NCBI GenBank assembly: GCA_047972145.1
Contig: JBKEAI010000185.1
Coordinates: 1 to 6,010 of the forward strand
Length of the DNA stretch: 6,010 bases
Reading direction: 5' to 3'
DNA from: JAMLGJ01 sp047972145
GTDB taxonomy: Bacteria; Actinomycetota; Acidimicrobiia; Acidimicrobiales; Microtrichaceae
Shown here piece by piece: positions 1 to 4,538 of the stretch (the stretch's first letter is position 1; each line of letters starts with the position of its first letter). A program made the position numbers and the translations under genes. The notes under the pieces are model-generated. The model had not been told where the DNA came from. It ran no database searches and saw only the letters and a program-made list of their open reading frames with translations.

Positions 1-1834
1 AGAAGATGTAGAACGGCACCAGCGGCTCGCCCTGCGTCGCGTAGGACGTGCCCACCGACTGGAACGCGGCGGCGGAGCCGGCCTCGTTGATGCCGGTGTG
101 CATGATCTGACCGGCCTCGGACTCCTTGTAGGAGAGCATCAGCTCGCGGTCCACTGGCAGGTAGTTCTGGCCGTTGGTGTTGAAGATCTTGGCGGACGGG
201 AAGATCGAATCCAGGCCGAAGGTGCGGGCCTCGTCGGGGATGATCGGCACCACGCGCGATCCCATCGCCTCGTCGCGGCACAGGTTCCTCAGCAGTCGCG
301 TGAACGCGGTGGTCGTGCTGGCGGATTGGTTGCCGGATCCGCCGAGCAGTTCGGTGAACACCTCGGGCGATGGCGCCGATATGGGTCGCCGAACCGCCAT
401 GCCACGGCTGGGTACAGGTCCGTCCAGAGCTCGCCGCCGCTGTTGGAGGTAGCGGGTCTCCTCCGAATCGGGTGCCGGGCGCACGAACGGCGGTATCCCA
501 TCCGCGAGGTCCTCCTCGGAGATGACGTCCTGGAGGTGCAGGCGGTCTCGCAGCCCGAGCAACTGCTCGGCGGACATCTTCTTGATCTGGTGGGTGGAGT
601 TGCGACCCTCGACACCTTCGCCGAGGGTCCAACCCTTCACCGTCTTGGCGAGGATCACCGTGGGCACACCCTTGGTCTGCACCGCGGCGCGGTATGCCGC
701 GTAGATCTTGCGGTAGTCGTGGCCGCCTCGGGGGAGCTTGGTCAGGTCGTCGTCGGAGAGGTGCTCGACCATCGCACGCAACCGGGGGTCAGGCCCGAAG
801 AAGTTCTCGCGGATGTAGTTACCGTCTTCGATGGCGTAGCGCTGGAACTCGCCGTCGATGGTGGTGTTCATCTGGTTCAACAGAACGCTGTCGGTGTCGC
901 GCATCAACAACTCGTCCCACCGTCCACCCCAGATCACCTTGATCACGTTCCAACCCGCACCCCGGAAGATCGCCTCGAGCTCCTGGATGATCTTGCCGTT
1001 GCCGCGCACAGGGCCGTCCAGGCGCTGGAGGTTGCAGTTGATCACCCAGGTGAGGTTGTCGAGGCCGTCGCGTGCGGCGAGGGAGATCGAACCGAGCGTC
1101 TCGGGCTCGTCGCACTCACCGTCGCCGACGTAGCACCACACACGCGACCCGCCGGCATCGTCGATGCGACGGTGTTCCAGGTACTTGTTGTAGCGGGCCT
1201 GGTAGATCGACAGGATCGGCCCCAGCCCCATCGACACCGTCGGGTACTCCCAGAAGTCCGGCATCAGTCGCGGGTGTGGATACGACGGCAGGCCGCGGCC
1301 CGTGCTGGCGGGGCTGTCGATCTCACGGCGGAACCGGTCGAGGTCGGCCTCGTCGAGGCGGTACTCGAGGAACGCCCGTGCGTAGATACCCGGTGACGCG
1401 TGGCCCTGGATGTACACGTGGTCGCCGGGTCCGGCCTCCTTGCCCCGGAAGAAGTGGTTGAAGCCGACTTCGTACAGCGCGGCCGACGACGCGAAGGTCG
1501 ACAGGTGTCCCCCGATCGCGTCGGCCGCCTTGTTGGCCCGCACCACCTGCGCGGCAGCGTTCCAGCGGATGTAGCGGCGAATCTGGCGTTCGAGGTCCTC
1601 GTCGCCAGGGAACCAGGGTTCGTCCTCGGCTGGGATGGTGTTCACATACGGCGTCGAGATGCCCGCCGGCGTTCCGATGGCGAGCTGTCGAGCACGCTGG
1701 GTGAGCCGTGACATCAGGTACTGGGCCCTGGCACGCCCGCGTTGGTCGACGACCGCCTCGAGTGAGTCGAGCCATTCCTCGGTCTCCGTCGGATCGGTGT
1801 CGGGGAGCTGGTGGGCGAAGCCGTCGATGATCAT
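1..1834 (-). CDS. aceE: Pyruvate dehydrogenase E1 component, homodimeric type (5' two-thirds, runs off left edge)
   Basis: Thiamine-diphosphate-dependent E1 subunit of the cytoplasmic pyruvate dehydrogenase complex. It decarboxylates pyruvate and passes the acetyl group to the lipoyl domains of E2. The minus-strand frame is open from ATG at 1834 to the window edge, 611 codons of a protein usually about 890-930 residues long. Visible family landmarks: WFPGDE near 75-80; GGH with His110; QGHASPGIYARAF with His145 (matching E. coli His106 and His142); the ThDP/Mg motif GDGE (237-240) through NCNLQRLDGP (266-275); EGRNSTHQIKKM with His415 (E. coli His407); PDEARTFG near 533-540; and GINEAG with Glu584, the expected cofactor-activating glutamate (E. 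coli Glu571). The start is supported by the N-terminal PDTDPTETEEWLDSL, typical of actinobacterial AceE, and by a modest AGGA three bases upstream. The residue after GDGE is Cys241, where many homologues have Met. It is transcribed divergently from the RNase HI gene. Identification is very secure. Confidence 0.96.
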   Translation of the reverse strand, partial: MIIDGFAHQLPDTDPTETEEWLDSLEAVVDQRGRARAQYLMSRLTQRARQLAIGTPAGISTPYVNTIPAEDEPWFPGDEDLERQIRRYIRWNAAAQVVRANKAADAIGGHLSTFASSAALYEVGFNHFFRGKEAGPGDHVYIQGHASPGIYARAFLEYRLDEADLDRFRREIDSPASTGRGLPSYPHPRLMPDFWEYPTVSMGLGPILSIYQARYNKYLEHRRIDDAGGSRVWCYVGDGECDEPETLGSISLAARDGLDNLTWVINCNLQRLDGPVRGNGKIIQELEAIFRGAGWNVIKVIWGGRWDELLMRDTDSVLLNQMNTTIDGEFQRYAIEDGNYIRENFFGPDPRLRAMVEHLSDDDLTKLPRGGHDYRKIYAAYRAAVQTKGVPTVILAKTVKGWTLGEGVEGRNSTHQIKKMSAEQLLGLRDRLHLQDVISEEDLADGIPPFVRPAPDSEETRYLQQRRRALDGPVPSRGMAVRRPISAPSPEVFTELLGGSGNQSASTTTAFTRLLRNLCRDEAMGSRVVPIIPDEARTFGLDSIFPSAKIFNTNGQNYLPVDRELMLSYKESEAGQIMHTGINEAGSAAAFQSVGTSYATQGEPLVPFYIF

Positions 1835-1910
1835 GTGTCCTACCGGGGGAGTGGATCTAGGTTGCGAGGATGGTTCCTGACCACACTCTCGCACCGTTGA
1901 GACACCGAGT
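1835..1910. promoter_or_regulatory. Divergent intergenic region aceE / rnhA with a 7-base inverted repeat
   Basis: This 76-base spacer separates the start codons of two divergent genes, so it should hold both promoters and 5' leaders. No convincing -35/-10 pair is visible on either strand, which is common in high-GC actinobacteria. An inverted repeat is seen directly: CACACTC at 1882-1888 and GAGTGTG at 1907-1913, separated by 18 bases, with the right arm overlapping the GTG at 1911. A smaller TCTC/GAGA pair (1887-1890, 1899-1902) lies inside. It could be an operator or an RNA hairpin near the rnhA start, but 7-base arms with this spacing can occur by chance. Confidence 0.35.
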
Positions 1911-3011
1911 GTGCTCATGGTGGTGATCTACACCGACGGTGCGTGCAGTGGGAACCCCGGCCCGGGCGGCTGGGCCTGGGCCGAAGTCGACGGTGCCTGG
2001 GCGAGTGGCTTCGAAGCCGAGAGCACCAACCAGCGCATGGAGCTCTGTGCGGTGATCGCGGCGGTGGAGCGCTTCGAGGGGCCACTGCGGATCGTGTCGG
2101 ACTCGACCTATGTCGTGAACTGCTGGCGGGACCGCTGGTGGCAGGGTTGGCTCAAGCGCGGTTGGAAGAACTCCCAACGCAAACCGGTCGCCAACCGCGA
2201 CCTGTGGGAGCGACTCGTGCCGCACTTCCGCGACCGCCCGGACCTCGGACTCGAGTGGGTCAAGGGCCACTCGGGGGACCACTGGAACGACGTGGTGGAC
2301 CGCCTTGCAGTCGCCGCGGTGCAGAACCGCTCGGGGGCGGCGGGCACATCGCCGCCGACCGAGGCTGACCTCGGTGATCCGGATGCGCCCACCTCTGGAT
2401 CAGGCGGCAGCGCTGCACGCGGGAAACGTTCGGCGTCCGGCTCCGATCCCTCCACCGACGGTGGTAGGAACCTGGATGTCCCAGGTGCCGATGGGGACGT
2501 GCGCCGGTCCGATGGTGCGCGGGCGCGTGACGGCAGGGTACCGGCAGGGTTCCTGGTGGTGGTCGGTGGCACGTCTTCACCCGTGGTCGAGGGTTCTCTG
2601 GGCGAGTTGTCGCGCATCATCGCAGGTTGGGTGGAGATGCACTCCGACGCGGTGGTGCTGACCGGGCTGCGCGAGGGTGCCGAGGCACTCGCAGCGCGGG
2701 CCGCCCGGGAGGCCGGGGCACCGTACGTGGTCGTGCTGCCCTATCCCGACCCGGCCGCTGCGTGGTCGAAGGCCCGCCGTGCACGCTTCGAGGCCGAGCT
2801 TGCCGGAGCCGACTCCGTGGTGACCCTGGAGCGCTCCAGGCCCGCTGATGCCGAAGGTCGCCGCAAGGCTCTGGGGCGCCGCGACGGCTGGTTGCGAAGC
2901 GTCGCTGACCAGGCCGTGATCCTCACCGAATCGGGCGATGACACCCAGGCGGAACACAAGCGCTGGACCAAGGCGCTCGGCGACGACGTATGGAACCTGG
3001 AGGTGGACTGA
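1911..3011 (+). CDS. rnhA: Ribonuclease HI fused to a C-terminal SLOG/YpsA-like Rossmann domain
   Basis: The N-terminal domain (about 3-138) is a complete RNase HI, which cuts the RNA strand of RNA-DNA hybrids such as primers and R-loops. TDGACSGNPGPGGW, RMEL, SDSTYV and WVKGHSGDHWNDVVDRLA supply Asp9, Glu44, Asp64, His120 and Asp130, matching E. coli Asp10, Glu48, Asp70, His124 and Asp134. The basic, Trp-rich WWQGWLKRGWK segment (76-86) is the substrate-binding handle. Residues ~139-212 are a Gly/Ser/Asp/Pro-rich, probably disordered linker. Residues ~213-366 form an alpha/beta domain: FLVVVGGTSSP at 214-224, VVLTGLREGAEALAARAA (248-265), VVVLPYPDP (273-281), then AWSKARRARFEAELAGADSV. The order and spacing resemble B. 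subtilis YpsA of the SLOG superfamily, thought to bind nucleotides or ADP-ribose-like ligands; this assignment is by eye. The frame is closed upstream by TGA at 1878, so the start is GTG 1911 or ATG 1917; no strong Shine-Dalgarno separates them. RNase HI alone is usually ~150 residues. Confidence 0.93.
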   Translation: MLMVVIYTDGACSGNPGPGGWAWAEVDGAWASGFEAESTNQRMELCAVIAAVERFEGPLRIVSDSTYVVNCWRDRWWQGWLKRGWKNSQRKPVANRDLWERLVPHFRDRPDLGLEWVKGHSGDHWNDVVDRLAVAAVQNRSGAAGTSPPTEADLGDPDAPTSGSGGSAARGKRSASGSDPSTDGGRNLDVPGADGDVRRSDGARARDGRVPAGFLVVVGGTSSPVVEGSLGELSRIIAGWVEMHSDAVVLTGLREGAEALAARAAREAGAPYVVVLPYPDPAAAWSKARRARFEAELAGADSVVTLERSRPADAEGRRKALGRRDGWLRSVADQAVILTESGDDTQAEHKRWTKALGDDVWNLEVD

Positions 3012-3092
3012 GCCTTCCGGCACCCGTGCCCTGGGGGCTGGCGATGGCCTCCCGGCTTCGGGGCTCGCCCAGCGGCATATGTTGTGCGCCTC
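3012..3092 (+). promoter_or_regulatory. Spacer before the amidase gene with a weak -10-like hexamer
   Basis: The spacer from the RNase HI stop to the amidase start is 102 bases (3012-3113). It contains a locally AT-rich patch, CATATGTTG, in an otherwise GC-rich stretch. TATGTT at 3078-3083 fits the TANNNT form of an actinobacterial -10 element and would place transcription start just upstream of the ribosome binding sites. No recognisable -35 lies at the right distance. Two short hairpins occur (GGCAC/GTGCC at 3019-3030; CCCG/CGGG at 3051-3062), but neither has a following T-run, so no terminator is called. The amidase may have its own promoter or be read through from rnhA. Confidence 0.22.
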
Positions 3093-3113
3093 GGAGGAAC
3101 CCAGGAGGAACCC
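3093..3113 (+). promoter_or_regulatory. Tandemly duplicated Shine-Dalgarno of the amidase gene
   Basis: The 11-base sequence GGAGGAACCCA occurs twice back to back (3093-3103 and 3104-3114), the second copy ending in the A of the ATG at 3114. The proximal AGGAGG (3103-3108) is 5 bases from that ATG, a strong ribosome binding site. It fixes 3114 as the start rather than the in-frame GTG at 3084, which has no such site. The distal GGAGG (3093-3097) is 16 bases away and may be redundant or act as a standby site. Confidence 0.8.
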
Positions 3114-4451
3114 ATGGGCAGGATCAGCGAACAGGTTGCGGCGATCAGCGGCGGCGAGATGACCTCGGTCGAAGCCACTGAGGCCGCGATCGCACGTATC
3201 GAGGCGGGTGACGGCGCACTCAACGCGGTGGTCGTGCGGGACTTCGACCGGGCGCTCGTCGCGGCGGCGGAGTCCGACCGGCGTCGCGCCGCGGGAGAGC
3301 GACCCCCGTTGCTCGGGTTGCCGATGACGGTCAAGGAGGCCTTCGACGTGGAGGGTCTGCCGACCACCTGGGGACTCACCGAGGCAGCCGATCACATCGC
3401 GACCGAAGATGCGAAGGTGGTGCAACGCCTCCGCGCCGCCGGGGCGGTGATCCTGGGCAAGACGAACGTGCCGCCGTCGTTGTCGGACCATCAGTCCTCC
3501 AACCCCGTGTACGGGGTGACCCACAACCCCCACGGCCACGGTCGTTCACCCGGCGGGTCCTCCGGTGGAGCGGCGGCCGCGGTCGCGGCTGGGTTCGTCG
3601 TGGCGGAGGTCGGCAGCGACATAGGTGGGTCCATCCGGGTTCCCGCGGCGTTCTGTGGGATCTGGGGCCTCAAGCCGACCTACGGGCTGATCGACAAGGA
3701 CGGCCACTACATGCCCGGGTTCGACTCCCACAGCGACGAGCTGTCGGTGGCCGGCCCCATCGCCACCAGCGCGGACGACCTGGATCTGCTGGTCGGGGTG
3801 CTCGCGGATCATCCGGTCTTCGAGCCGAGGTTCGGGGACCTCGCCGGTGTGCGTGTCGCGGCGCTCGCCGACGAGGCAGGTGTGCCGATCTCAGCGGAGG
3901 TGCGTGGCGCCTTCGAGCAGTGCCTCGAGAGCTTCGAAAGTGCGGGCGCCGTCGTCGATCGCTCCCCAGCGCTACCCGACGTCGCAGCGATTCAGGGTGA
4001 GTACGTCCAGATGCTGCTGACGATCATGGGTGGAGGGATCCCACCTGTTGGTCAGGAACCCAAGACGGTCAGGAACTGGTTCGACCACCTCGACGAGCAG
4101 GCCCGCACCCGACGGGCGTGGACCGCGGCACTCGACGTCGCGGCCTCCCGGGGCGGGTACGACGCGGTGCTCTCGCCGGTGTTCAGCACCACCGCGTTCC
4201 CGGTCGATGAGTCGGACCTCCTCACCCGCCAACTCGACATCGACGGTGAGCTGGTTCCCGCGTTGAGTCAACTCGTGTGGGCGAGCGTCCCCATCTACGC
4301 GGGGTTGCCATCAGTGGTGTTTCCCGCAGGGATGGGTTCCGATGGACTGCCGATCGGGCTCCAGCTGATGGGGGCGCACCACCGGGACCGGGAGCTGTTG
4401 GCGCTGGCATCGCACGTCGCCCAACCGGTCGTGGCGCCGCCGGGCTCCTGA
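3114..4451 (+). CDS. Amidase-signature family hydrolase
   Basis: Cytoplasmic serine hydrolase of the amidase signature family (relatives: bacterial acylamidases, GatA, FAAH), which cleaves carboxamides to acid plus ammonia or amine. The protein is 445 residues, slightly short of the usual 450-500. The Ser-cisSer-Lys triad is readable: Lys74 in PMTVKEAFDVEG, cis-Ser149 in SPGGSSGG (145-152), and nucleophile Ser173 in GSDIGGSIRVPAAFCG. The Lys-Ser and Ser-Ser spacings (75 and 24) equal those of FAAH (142, 217, 241). GLKPTYG follows at 185-191. The C-terminus has the expected LPSVVFPAGMGSDGLPIGLQLMG. There is no signal peptide or membrane segment. It is not an obvious GatA: no gatB or gatC neighbours are present, and the gene lies 87 bases before hyuA. 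The same-strand order suggests co-expression in breakdown of cyclic amides or hydantoins, where it could release ammonia from an opened product; that role is inferred. The substrate is unknown. Confidence 0.93.
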   Translation: MGRISEQVAAISGGEMTSVEATEAAIARIEAGDGALNAVVVRDFDRALVAAAESDRRRAAGERPPLLGLPMTVKEAFDVEGLPTTWGLTEAADHIATEDAKVVQRLRAAGAVILGKTNVPPSLSDHQSSNPVYGVTHNPHGHGRSPGGSSGGAAAAVAAGFVVAEVGSDIGGSIRVPAAFCGIWGLKPTYGLIDKDGHYMPGFDSHSDELSVAGPIATSADDLDLLVGVLADHPVFEPRFGDLAGVRVAALADEAGVPISAEVRGAFEQCLESFESAGAVVDRSPALPDVAAIQGEYVQMLLTIMGGGIPPVGQEPKTVRNWFDHLDEQARTRRAWTAALDVAASRGGYDAVLSPVFSTTAFPVDESDLLTRQLDIDGELVPALSQLVWASVPIYAGLPSVVFPAGMGSDGLPIGLQLMGAHHRDRELLALASHVAQPVVAPPGS

Positions 4452-4506
4452 TCGTCGGTCGGCGCACCTGCGCAACCCGGACCACCTCGGAGGCTCCTCG
4501 CCGACG

Positions 4507-4523
4507 GTGACCGCTCAGGTCAC
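4507..4523 (+). promoter_or_regulatory. Perfect dyad GTGACC-N5-GGTCAC upstream of hyuA
   Basis: Six-base arms GTGACC (4507-4512) and GGTCAC (4518-4523) flank the spacer GCTCA, ending 15 bases before the hyuA ATG. The size (17 bases, centre-to-centre 11) suits a dimeric helix-turn-helix repressor operator. As RNA it would form a small stem-loop in the leader. It is followed by GGGTAGTTT, too weak a T-run for a confident intrinsic terminator of the amidase transcript, though that reading cannot be excluded. Confidence 0.4.
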
Positions 4524-4538
4524 GGGTAGTTTCGTGTG

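Noticed and set aside
98..1396. Open frame of 432 codons on the plus strand opposite aceE
   Set aside because: The minus strand here encodes an unbroken, highly conserved AceE. The plus-strand translation has no recognisable motif and is the usual antisense shadow in high-GC DNA.
3019..3062. Short hairpins after rnhA as an intrinsic terminator
   Set aside because: Stems are 4-5 bases with tiny loops and no T-run follows.
3084..3113. GTG at 3084 as the amidase start
   Set aside because: It would add ten residues encoded by the duplicated Shine-Dalgarno region, while ATG 3114 has AGGAGG at 5 bases and gives a normal family N-terminus.
2577..3539. 320-codon minus-strand open frame across the rnhA end and amidase start
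   Set aside because: It spans the end of one conserved gene and the start of another on the opposite strand, has no domain-like sequence, and is explained by codon bias.
4453..4506. Distant complementary segments (GTCGGCG at 4458-4464 with CGCCGAC at 4499-4505)
   Set aside because: A 7-base GC match across 34 bases is expected by chance in this composition, and no further pairing supports a riboswitch or structured RNA.
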